Positions 1 to 5,856 of a stretch of 24,535 nt of DNA are shown in pieces; the stretch's first letter is position 1, and every line of letters begins with the position of its first letter. A program made the translations under genes and the position numbers. The notes beneath the pieces are model-generated. The model worked only from the letters and a program-made list of their open reading frames with translations. It was not told the DNA's origin and did no database searches. The DNA is from a virus: positions 1-24,535 of the IMG/VR virus record IMGVR_UViG_3300029813_000033; one strand, 5' to 3'.

Positions 1-12
1 CCATTGGTATAG

Positions 13-247
13 CAGGTTTTGTTGAAAATTGGCTCAATAATGCAAATGATATATGGGTATAGCATAGCATTAGGCTATAAGGCCCTCTTTTCCATCTATT
101 AGTTATATATATAATTTATATATATATATGTTATATGTTTATATAACTGTCTATTATAGCTTACAAATCTAAGAGGGCCTGACAGTGTGATGCTATGCTA
201 CAGGGGCGTATCATCGTCGATATTGGCTCAATATTCCACAAAACCTG
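13..247. repeat. Long imperfect palindrome (about 235 bp)
   Basis: Matching arms share one centre at about position 130. Positions 13-22 (CAGGTTTTGT) pair with 238-247, 28-31 with 229-232, 35-39 with 221-225, 46-51 with 209-214, 60-70 (TAGCATAGCAT) with 190-200 as a perfect 11-mer, and 80-89 (AGGCCCTCTT) with 171-180 as a perfect 10-mer. The centre, about 100-150, is a TA-rich stretch. Many of the remaining opposed bases are G-T, with fewer A-C. It lies downstream of the leftward micro-genes. It could be an origin, a boundary or terminator structure, a MITE-like element, or a structured RNA; the sequence alone does not decide. Confidence 0.75.
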
Positions 248-300
248 TCGCAATGTGTATCGGGTAATACTACTCTCATCAAACCACTATGTCTATATAT

Positions 301-447
301 TCATTTCTTGTATTTCCTACTATAATAATCTTTAATAATTCTATCTCTAATATGTTTATGCTTATATGCGTCCAGGTCGTCTTGCCTCCAAGCTGGTCTA
401 TCTACGCTACTCTTTTTATCTATCTTGAGCTTTTTCATTTTGGACAT
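301..447 (-). CDS. Small highly charged hypothetical protein (48 aa)
   Basis: This is a minus-strand reading frame from ATG at 447 (second possible ATG at 438) to TGA at 303-301. It gives a 48-residue protein starting MSKMKKLKIDKK, rich in Lys, Arg, Asp and Tyr and without a hydrophobic segment. The ATG at 438 overlaps the TGA of the preceding 27-codon frame as ATGA, which suggests coupled translation. An AGAAG-like site precedes ATG 447 closely. The frame lies in the same direction as the 128-aa gene at 641-1027, so a leftward operon of small genes is likely. It is too short for family assignment. The plus-strand frame covering the same bases encodes an implausibly hydrophobic peptide and looks like its shadow. 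Confidence 0.5.
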   Translation of the reverse strand: MSKMKKLKIDKKSSVDRPAWRQDDLDAYKHKHIRDRIIKDYYSRKYKK

Positions 448-518
448 ATCTTCTTACTGTTCTTAATTTCGTGATATCTCATTAAGACTCCGCAATCAAC
501 ACAGGGAGTATCAATCAT
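435..518 (-). CDS. Micro-protein with half a zinc-finger pattern (27 aa)
   Basis: This is a minus-strand frame from ATG 518-516 to TGA 437-435. A GAAGGT Shine-Dalgarno-like site sits about 7 nt upstream. The product starts MIDTPCVDCG and ends ICPK, so it has a CxxC knuckle and then the first part of a second knuckle, CPK, where the expected second Cys position is the stop codon. It may be a genuine truncated micro-protein, a zinc ribbon decayed by a Cys-to-stop change, or the leader half of a product joined to the next frame. The last codon AAA lies in an AAAA run just before the stop, and the next gene's ATG overlaps that stop in the -1 frame. Confidence 0.4.
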   Translation of the reverse strand: MIDTPCVDCGVLMRYHEIKNSKKICPK

Positions 519-578
519 CTTTTATACCTTCATTGATGTGATTGGTTCAACTTGTCTACTATTAGACAGACAATAATT

Positions 579-620
579 GCATAGGCAGCCAGCCGATTGA
601 ATAATGCTGACTACCTATGC
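579..620 (-). terminator. Stem-loop after the 128-aa leftward gene
   Basis: Positions 579-593 and 606-620 form a 15-bp stem around a 12-nt loop. The two non-Watson-Crick pairs (586/613 and 589/610) are C-A on the plus strand and therefore G-U on the minus-strand RNA, so the stem is continuous only in the leftward transcript. It lies about 20 nt past the stop codon of the gene at 641-1027. No clear U-run follows, so attenuation, RNA stabilisation or processing is as likely as intrinsic termination. Confidence 0.5.
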
Positions 621-640
621 TTGGTTGAGAAGGAGAAGTA

Positions 641-1027
641 TCATACTATTTCCTTTTTCCACATCTCTACTATCTCAGCTCTAATTGCCACTGATGGATT
701 ATTGGTCTTATGGCAATCCTCAATCTGTTCGGACGTCAGCTTGTTGTATAGTCTATTGTAGTCAGCTTTCGGCATATTCTTAGCCGTCAATCGTCTTCTA
801 ATCGCCGCTTGCATCTCAATAGCTTTCGCTCCAACATACAGATTCATCGAATGCACTTCTGTCTCAACGCCTTTATCTATGAATTCTTGCAATTCTTCTA
901 ACGTCGTCGGATAAGGCACAAGACATTCACCAGCGGCCTTCTTACCATTCTCAATTCTGGCAAGTCTTTTCTGATAGTATAGACCATCCTTCTCAACCAG
1001 CTCAATCTTAGAGCTGGCCACTGTCAT
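641..1027 (-). CDS. Hypothetical phage protein, helical (128 aa)
   Basis: Read on the minus strand, an AAAGGAGGTGA Shine-Dalgarno sequence (1043-1033) stands 8 nt before ATG 1027-1025, so I choose the start MTVASSKIEL. An in-frame GTG at 1036 lies inside the Shine-Dalgarno sequence itself. The product is soluble and mixed-charge, with an N-terminal segment that looks beta-rich followed by helices (around LEELQEFIDKG and KAIEMQAAIRRRLTA). I see no DNA-binding helix-turn-helix, membrane segment or catalytic motif, and I do not recognise the family. It runs opposite to the late genes and shares the 1037-1874 control region with them, so it may be an early, regulatory or accessory protein. That role is inference. 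Confidence 0.8.
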   Translation of the reverse strand: MTVASSKIELVEKDGLYYQKRLARIENGKKAAGECLVPYPTTLEELQEFIDKGVETEVHSMNLYVGAKAIEMQAAIRRRLTAKNMPKADYNRLYNKLTSEQIEDCHKTNNPSVAIRAEIVEMWKKEIV

Positions 1028-1047
1028 AGGTTTCACCTCCTTTCAAC

Positions 1048-1092
1048 AGATTGTTAAAGAATAGATTGTTAAAGAATAGATTGTTAAAGAAC
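1048..1092. repeat. Three tandem copies of a 15-bp repeat
   Basis: The unit AGATTGTTAAAGAAT occurs at 1048-1062, 1063-1077 and 1078-1092, the last with one changed base. The array begins just upstream of the Shine-Dalgarno sequence of the leftward gene, so it lies in that gene's leader or promoter. It could be an operator array, iterons or a translation-tuning leader. Confidence 0.85.
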
Positions 1093-1239
1093 AGATGTTG
1101 TTCAGTACAGACGTTGTTTAGCAGATATTGTTACTTCAATGAACACATAATAATAAGCAATATCTGTGCCAATCTACCAAAAATCTGTAAAATAATAAAA
1201 ATTGTTGTAAGTCGTGTGTTGATAAGGACTTAGGACAAT

Positions 1240-1259
1240 CTAACATTTGTAATTGTTAG
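1240..1259. promoter_or_regulatory. CTAACA/TGTTAG inverted repeat
   Basis: CTAACA at 1240-1245 faces TGTTAG at 1254-1259 across 8 nt. The same half-site recurs in the palindromes at 1418-1431, 1464-1482 and 1529-1556, suggesting a shared repressor or activator site. Confidence 0.4.
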
Positions 1260-1278
1260 GTAGATATATAGCAAACCG

Positions 1279-1313
1279 GTCAAGATGGCAGGCTGGCTGT
1301 CAAGATGGCAGGC
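1279..1313. repeat. Direct repeat GTCAAGATGGCAGGC, two copies
   Basis: Identical 15-mers stand at 1279-1293 and 1299-1313, a period of 20 bp (about two helical turns). That spacing suits two protein molecules binding the same DNA face. No function is assignable. Confidence 0.75.
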
Positions 1314-1417
1314 GATTATTTATTCAATACTCAACAATATCTGTCATATTGGCATATTCGGGTTAGATATTCATAAAACATTTATTGAAGACAGCATCAG
1401 TTTAGTGATTGGTGTTT

Positions 1418-1431
1418 GTTAGAATTCTAAC
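1418..1431. promoter_or_regulatory. Perfect 14-bp palindrome GTTAGAATTCTAAC
   Basis: This uninterrupted palindrome uses the same GTTAG/CTAAC half-sites as its neighbours. It is a plausible dimeric operator or structure element. Confidence 0.45.
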
Positions 1432-1463
1432 TAACATTCATTGGGCAGCTGCTAATAATGTTA

Positions 1464-1482
1464 TAACTATCGAACATAGTTA
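1464..1482. promoter_or_regulatory. Inverted repeat TAACTAT / ATAGTTA
   Basis: Seven-bp arms (1464-1470 and 1476-1482) flank 5 nt. The half-site is shared with the palindrome at 1529-1556. Confidence 0.4.
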
Positions 1483-1528
1483 GTCGGGCTAGCATTGTTC
1501 ATCTCAGCTAACACTATTCAATAGACTG

Positions 1529-1556
1529 AACATAGTTATCTGGCACTAACTATGTT
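1529..1556. promoter_or_regulatory. Inverted repeat AACATAGTTA / TAACTATGTT
   Basis: Perfect 10-bp arms (1529-1538 and 1547-1556) flank an 8-nt loop. The right arm repeats sequence found near 1471-1482 in inverted form. It may be an operator or a hairpin, and no U-run follows it. Confidence 0.45.
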
Positions 1557-1660
1557 AGCAATATAAATATACCCACTATATCGAAAATGAGAAACCCCCC
1601 ATAGGCCTTCGCTGGGTGTAGTGGAATCGTAAAATACTTTTATGTATTTTTGCTATAAAA

Positions 1661-1690
1661 CAGACAATCATTGTCCAGAATATTTATAAT
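1661..1690 (+). promoter_or_regulatory. Promoter candidate overlapped by a 13-bp palindrome
   Basis: TATAAT at 1685-1690 is a consensus -10 box. CAGACA at 1661-1666 matches four of six -35 positions with an 18-nt spacer. The palindrome GACAATCATTGTC (1663-1675) overlaps the -35 box and could be an operator. This is sequence pattern only, in a very AT-rich stretch. Confidence 0.4.
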
Positions 1691-1728
1691 GTTTGGTAAA
1701 TTTTTAACAAAATTTTTAATAATTTAGA

Positions 1729-1757
1729 TTGACTTTCTTAATAATTTCTGCTATATT
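1729..1757 (+). promoter_or_regulatory. Sigma70-like promoter for the late operon
   Basis: TTGACT (1729-1734) and TATATT (1752-1757) each match five of six consensus bases and are separated by 17 nt, so transcription would start near 1764. It points rightward at terS, with about 110 nt of leader that contains the three hairpin repeats. It is the best promoter match I found in the window. Confidence 0.55.
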
Positions 1758-1780
1758 CATTGATAGACTGTTTGTTTATT

Positions 1781-1851
1781 ATTGAATGAGACTTATTCAT
1801 CTTATTGAATAAAGACTTATTCATCTTATTGAATAAAGACTTATTCATCAT
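1781..1851 (+). repeat. Three tandem hairpin-forming repeats before terS
   Basis: Three units (1781-1803, 1804-1827, 1828-1851; 23, 24 and 24 bp) share the pattern ATTGAATAAAGACTTATTCA. The second and third contain the inverted repeat TGAATAA-AGAC-TTATTCA; the first differs by one base loss and one change. They end 23 bp before the terS start. Arrays near terS in other phages serve as small-terminase binding sites (pac or cosB). Operator or leader-RNA roles are alternatives. Confidence 0.8.
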
Positions 1852-1874
1852 CTTCGGATTATGAAAATGATAAA

Positions 1875-2345
1875 ATGACTTTTCAATTAGACAAACTCAA
1901 TCCGAGACATTTTAAGATATTAGACTTATGTATTAGAGGATTGTCAGCGGGAGAGATAGCGGAAGAACTATCTATGCATAAGAATCAAATATCAGCAGTT
2001 ATTAACAGTCCCAACTTTCAGCATCAACTATCTATTAGAAGAGCCAGTTATGAAGAGAAAGCAGATGCTCAACAGATACATGCTGAAGATGAAGCGACTA
2101 GAGTTCTTAAAGAATCGGCGGTAGAAGCGGCCCAAAAACTTAAAACCCATTTAACTAGTGAAGACGATACTGTAAGTTTGCGTTCAGCTACTGCTATTCT
2201 TGATAGAACTGGTCATGCTAAGAGAGAGCCTACTGGAGGAGTGGCTGTTCAGATAAACATTAGCTCTGAAGATGCTAAGATTATTGCGGAGACTATAGAT
2301 TTAGAGAAGAGTGCGGATGATAGAACTAGACCAAAAGACAATTGA
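1875..2345 (+). CDS. terS: Terminase small subunit (TerS)
   Basis: TerS recognises the packaging site and recruits the large terminase to begin DNA packaging. Residues 10-45 form a helix-turn-helix region (around LCIRGLSAGEIAEELSMHKN). It is followed by a charged helical oligomerisation segment and a polar C-terminal tail. The length (156 aa) is typical. The gene directly precedes terL and overlaps it by about 29 bp, suggesting coupled translation. The start ATG has no evident Shine-Dalgarno sequence; instead a five-codon frame MKMIK (1861-1875) ends with TGA overlapping the ATG as ATGA. No other start fits, because an in-frame stop lies at 1830. Family identity rests on fold pattern and position. 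Confidence 0.8.
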   Translation: MTFQLDKLNPRHFKILDLCIRGLSAGEIAEELSMHKNQISAVINSPNFQHQLSIRRASYEEKADAQQIHAEDEATRVLKESAVEAAQKLKTHLTSEDDTVSLRSATAILDRTGHAKREPTGGVAVQINISSEDAKIIAETIDLEKSADDRTRPKDN

Positions 2346-3918
2346 GACTTTGAAGGAGAAGGGTAAGAAGTCGATGTTCTTCTTGGCGAGAGCTGTTCTT
2401 GGCTTTCACGAGTTGGATGTAGATATTCATCTGCCTATTTGCAAGAAGCTTGAGATGAGAGAGCGATATCCTAAGTTGGTTATTCAGCTCCCTCGAGATT
2501 GGTTTAAGAGTACATTAGGCTCGATCGTCTATCCAATTTGGAGAGCTATCAATAATCCTGACGTTAGAATCGTAATAGTCCAAAATACATTTAGCAATGC
2601 TTGTAGAAAGCTGCAAGCGATAAAGCAGATTTTTGAGAAGAACAAGCTTTTTAGAGCTTTATATCCAGAAATACTACCAACCGACTGTGGGCCCTGGACG
2701 AGAGAATGTTTGACAGTTAACAGAAATGCTGCTCATCCCGAAGGTACTTTTGAGGGCGCAGGAGTCGGTACGGCTTTGACGTCTCGACACTATGATGACA
2801 TAATTGAAGATGATACTGTTGCTCCTGAGAAGGATTCATTAAAAGGGATTATTCAGCAACCGACCCAGTTGGAAATTGAGAAGTCTATTGGATGGCATAG
2901 AATCGCTTATCCTCTTCAGGTTCATCCGACTAAATCGAGGAGGATAGTTATTGGGACTAGATGGGCGGTAGCTGACTTGATAGGCTGGATTTTGAATAAT
3001 GAACCTGAGAATGATGGAGGGTATAATCTTGTATCTCGCTCGGCCATAGAAGACGGCAAACCTGTATGGGATAGGTTTGGAGAAGAAGCTCTATCATCGC
3101 TTGAGAAAGTATTAGGCCCTTATATGTTTAAGACTCTCTTCTTAAATCTACCTACTGAAGCTATCAATCAGGTATTTAGGAGAAGTTGGATAAGTTATTA
3201 TTCAAACATTCCTAAGACTAAAACCAAGTATGGAGTGGCGTCATTAATAACTTGCACATCAGTCGACCCAGCAGCTTCTGATACTGAAGGGTCTTCTGAC
3301 CCCGACTATAATATAATTCTTACAACTACGTTGAACGTAACAACTGGGCATGTTTATGTTAATGAGTATAGTCGGGCTAGAATGAATCCAGGTGAGTTGA
3401 TTGCGGGAATCTTTGAGCATCATAGAAAGTACAAGCCTCTCGTTGTAAAGATAGAGAGTATTGCATATCAGAGGACTATAAAGTATTGGATAATGAAAAG
3501 GCAAAGACAACTGAATGAGAGATTCTACGTTGAAGAGATTAAAAGTCATGGGAGGACTAGTAAGGAAGATAGAATTAGAGCCCTACAACCGTTTTTCTCT
3601 GACGGACTTATTCATATAACTACACATATGGATGAGCTGGAAAGAGAGATGCTCTCTTTCCCGAGAGGAGCACACGATGATATACTTGATGCACTATCTA
3701 TGCAGGTAGGTTTCTGGACGGATGAAGCTCAGGATTATCAGAAGGAAGTGAGTGATAATCTTATAGTTAATCCGTTTTCTGGGGCTGCAATCTTAGATGA
3801 ACTACACGGTAGAGCACGTAAACTTTACGGTTATCCTGCTGATATAGGACATTTGAAAGAAAGAGCTCTTGATGAACTGCCAAGAGACGACCTGATTTAT
3901 GACGGAGTACATCGGTGA
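2317..3918 (+). CDS. terL: Terminase large subunit (TerL), ATPase and nuclease
   Basis: TerL is the motor that pumps DNA into the prohead and cuts the concatemer. The N-terminal ATPase shows a Walker A variant (PRDWFKST, about residues 59-66), a Walker B (YDDIIEDD, about 159-166) and the downstream IGTRW motif (about 212-216). The C-terminal RNase H-like nuclease has its acidic residues in SVDPA, KIES and HDDILDAL. The length of 533 aa suits the family. I choose ATG 2317 because GAGAAG lies 7 nt upstream; an in-frame GTG at 2311 is too close to that site. The gene overlaps terS at its start, and its stop overlaps the next gene's GTG as GTGA. Confidence 0.93.
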   Translation: MIELDQKTIETLKEKGKKSMFFLARAVLGFHELDVDIHLPICKKLEMRERYPKLVIQLPRDWFKSTLGSIVYPIWRAINNPDVRIVIVQNTFSNACRKLQAIKQIFEKNKLFRALYPEILPTDCGPWTRECLTVNRNAAHPEGTFEGAGVGTALTSRHYDDIIEDDTVAPEKDSLKGIIQQPTQLEIEKSIGWHRIAYPLQVHPTKSRRIVIGTRWAVADLIGWILNNEPENDGGYNLVSRSAIEDGKPVWDRFGEEALSSLEKVLGPYMFKTLFLNLPTEAINQVFRRSWISYYSNIPKTKTKYGVASLITCTSVDPAASDTEGSSDPDYNIILTTTLNVTTGHVYVNEYSRARMNPGELIAGIFEHHRKYKPLVVKIESIAYQRTIKYWIMKRQRQLNERFYVEEIKSHGRTSKEDRIRALQPFFSDGLIHITTHMDELEREMLSFPRGAHDDILDALSMQVGFWTDEAQDYQKEVSDNLIVNPFSGAAILDELHGRARKLYGYPADIGHLKERALDELPRDDLIYDGVHR

Positions 3919-4157
3919 GCGCGGTGGTAAGAAAGTTATACCGAGACGCTGGGTTAACTCCACCAAAAGGTAAGGGAATACACACGCTAGCATTTCATAA
4001 ATGTGTGATAAGTATTAAGAAGAAGATAAAGACAGGCAAAATAGCTAAGACATATGTTGATAAGAAGACTGGTAAGAAGATGAAAACGAATCCTTACAAG
4101 ATTTGCATGGAGAGACTTGGGATTGAGAAAGCTGTTCATAAATCGCATAGGAGATAG
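3915..4157 (+). CDS. Small lysine-rich protein between terL and portal (80 aa)
   Basis: The start is GTG 3915, overlapping the terL stop, with GGAG about 9 nt upstream. The product is strongly basic, with many Lys and Arg and few acidic residues. Recognisable stretches are GKGIHTLAFHKCV, then a Lys-rich linker, then NPYKICMERLG. I recall similar short proteins (HT..FHKCV ... NPY..C...LG) beside terL or portal genes in uncultured phages, but I know no function. The charge suggests nucleic-acid or acidic-protein binding. It is tightly coupled to terL and followed by portal after 3 nt, so a packaging or head-assembly accessory role is plausible. Confidence 0.75.
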   Translation: MSAVVRKLYRDAGLTPPKGKGIHTLAFHKCVISIKKKIKTGKIAKTYVDKKTGKKMKTNPYKICMERLGIEKAVHKSHRR

Positions 4158-4160
4158 ATA

Positions 4161-5855
4161 ATGGCTAATCCTACTGTTGAAGATTGGCTAACTGAAATTG
4201 ATAACGGACTTGAGTATAGAGAGAAATTCGGAAGAGAGTCTTCTTGGACTAAGCTTGAGAATTCTTATCTCAACGATCCCCAATCAGATGCAGCGATAGG
4301 GCCTAACTTAATATATTCAATGGGAGATAGTTTAATGAGCTCCCTAACTGTTCCTGACCCAGAGTTTGTAGTTACGCCTGAGCATCCATCTGGAGTTGAC
4401 AGAGCTCCTATAGTTGAGGCTGTTGATAACTGGTTAGTCAGAAAGTTAAAAATAAAGAGAGTAGTTGATGCAGCGGCTCTACATATGTATCTCTATGCGG
4501 GAGGATTCATTAAGATAGGCTATGATAGTGAGTTTGGATGGTCGCCTTATTATGATTTAGGAACGCAAGATAGTCCAATAGGAGCGACTTTGACGCAGTT
4601 TGATAAGAAAGGTAAGCGGATTGAGTATAAGGATACTATACCTGGAATGCCTTGGATAGCAGCTGTGCCTCCTCATGATATAGTATTTCCTTGGGGAACA
4701 ATATTCATAGAGGACGCTCCCTGGTTTGCTCATCGGATTATAAGAGAAACAGAGCAGTTGAAGAAAGATCCTAAATATATCAACACTAATAGACTACAGC
4801 CTCAGATATCAATGGAAGACTTTATGGCGTCTTACTGTAAAGTTATGGGAACTAAGAAGAGGCCTAGCTATAAAAGCACCGGGCACTATTTTGCCAATAA
4901 ACAGCCTAAGTTTAGTGAGCTATGGGAAATTCATGATAGAATGACTGGAATGGTATTTGTAGTGTCTAGAGATTATGATAAGTATTTGAGAAGTAGTATA
5001 GACGCAATGCAGGTCTGCGGATTGCCATTAGTAGGAGGCAGCTTTGTTGCTCATCCTAGGTCTATTTGGACTACTCCATTAGCATTTTACTTAGGGCAAA
5101 TCCAGAGAGACCAGTTTGATATATCTAAGCAACAGGCGAAGCAGAGAAGAATAAGTAATTTGAAGTTCATCATGCAGAAGAACACTATGACTGAAGCTGA
5201 ACTTACGAGACTGATTAGTGGAGACGTAGGAGCTGTAGGGATAGCTGATACTAATCGACCACTATCAGATGTCCTTACAACAGTTCCAACTGGCAACTTT
5301 CTCGACTTCATTTTATTGAATAATCAAACAAGAGGCGATGCGAGAGAGATGATTGGGTATAGTAGAAACCAGATGGGCGAGTTTGACACATCTTCTCGTA
5401 GAACAGCAAGAGAAGCCACTTTTGTAGAATCCGGTTCACAAAGAAGAACAAGTAGGAGAGCAGGAGTTATTGTAGAGATGTATATTGATCTTATCACTAA
5501 ACTTAATCAAGTCTGTTTTAGCTTTTGGAGAAGGCCAAGATTTGCGACAGTTGAAGGAAAGTGGGTTCAGTTTACTGGGGATGAACTTAGAGGCGACTAT
5601 CTTTATGATGTATCGCTTAGTACGAAAAGAAGTCTGAGTAGAGCGCAGAGAAAAGTAGAGGCAATGATGATGTTGCTCCAGTTTGCTCAAATTCCAGGAG
5701 TTGATTTGCCTAAACTTTATCAGTATGCGATAGATGCATCGAGCGACCCTCACTTTGAGACTTTGTTAGCTCCAGGAGCTAGAGGCGGATGGAAGGGAGC
5801 TCCTACTGCTCAAGGAGGATTGCCCACTATTCCGAGCACTAAGACGGAGAAATAG
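4161..5855 (+). CDS. Portal protein
   Basis: The portal forms the ring at one head vertex through which DNA enters and leaves and on which TerL docks. The 564-aa size, the position directly after terL, and the sequence (an N-terminal helical segment with NLIYSMGDSLMSSL, a central beta-rich region with PPHDIVFPWG, then a long helical region with ARE and QRR motifs) fit podovirus-type portals. An AGGAG site precedes ATG 4161. The stop is one base before the next gene's ATG. Identification comes from context and overall pattern; there is no short diagnostic motif. Confidence 0.82.
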   Translation: MANPTVEDWLTEIDNGLEYREKFGRESSWTKLENSYLNDPQSDAAIGPNLIYSMGDSLMSSLTVPDPEFVVTPEHPSGVDRAPIVEAVDNWLVRKLKIKRVVDAAALHMYLYAGGFIKIGYDSEFGWSPYYDLGTQDSPIGATLTQFDKKGKRIEYKDTIPGMPWIAAVPPHDIVFPWGTIFIEDAPWFAHRIIRETEQLKKDPKYINTNRLQPQISMEDFMASYCKVMGTKKRPSYKSTGHYFANKQPKFSELWEIHDRMTGMVFVVSRDYDKYLRSSIDAMQVCGLPLVGGSFVAHPRSIWTTPLAFYLGQIQRDQFDISKQQAKQRRISNLKFIMQKNTMTEAELTRLISGDVGAVGIADTNRPLSDVLTTVPTGNFLDFILLNNQTRGDAREMIGYSRNQMGEFDTSSRRTAREATFVESGSQRRTSRRAGVIVEMYIDLITKLNQVCFSFWRRPRFATVEGKWVQFTGDELRGDYLYDVSLSTKRSLSRAQRKVEAMMMLLQFAQIPGVDLPKLYQYAIDASSDPHFETLLAPGARGGWKGAPTAQGGLPTIPSTKTEK

Positions 5856-5856
5856 A

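Larger units (their letters stand above)
1037..1874. other. Gene-free divergent control region
   Basis: About 840 AT-rich bases separate the leftward gene at 1027 from the rightward terminase gene at 1875. No frame on either strand has both a start and a ribosome binding site. From left to right it holds three 15-bp tandem repeats, paired CTAACA/TGTTAG sites, a 15-bp direct repeat (1279-1293 and 1299-1313), several palindromes (1418-1431, 1464-1482, 1529-1556), a C-rich hairpin candidate (1571-1624), an AT hairpin (1631-1650), two promoter candidates and three tandem hairpin repeats. It could combine promoters, operators and a packaging start site or an origin. Confidence 0.7.

Noticed and set aside
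60-200. tRNA or group II intron fold in the left palindrome
   Set aside because: No acceptor stem with T-arm GTTCRA box, and no intron domain V-like hairpin, can be traced.
206-279. Minus-strand 22-codon frame MRVVLPDTHCD entering the palindrome
   Set aside because: There is no clear ribosome binding site, and the frame ends inside the palindrome arm; too little support.
435-440. TGA recoding to Cys in the zinc micro-protein
   Set aside because: TGA is used as a normal stop elsewhere (terL, zinc-ribbon gene) and no selenocysteine-type hairpin is evident; a simple stop or truncation is enough.
289-474. Plus-strand 61-codon frame with hydrophobic product
   Set aside because: It has no ribosome binding site and lies antisense to the two better supported minus-strand micro-genes; its apolar composition is the complement of their charged codons.
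1051-1233. Plus-strand 60-codon frame starting at TTG
   Set aside because: It begins in the 15-bp repeats (LLKNRLLKNR) and has no ribosome binding site, so it is an artefact of the repeat.
1781-1851. CRISPR array
   Set aside because: The repeats are directly adjacent with no unique spacers and there are only three.
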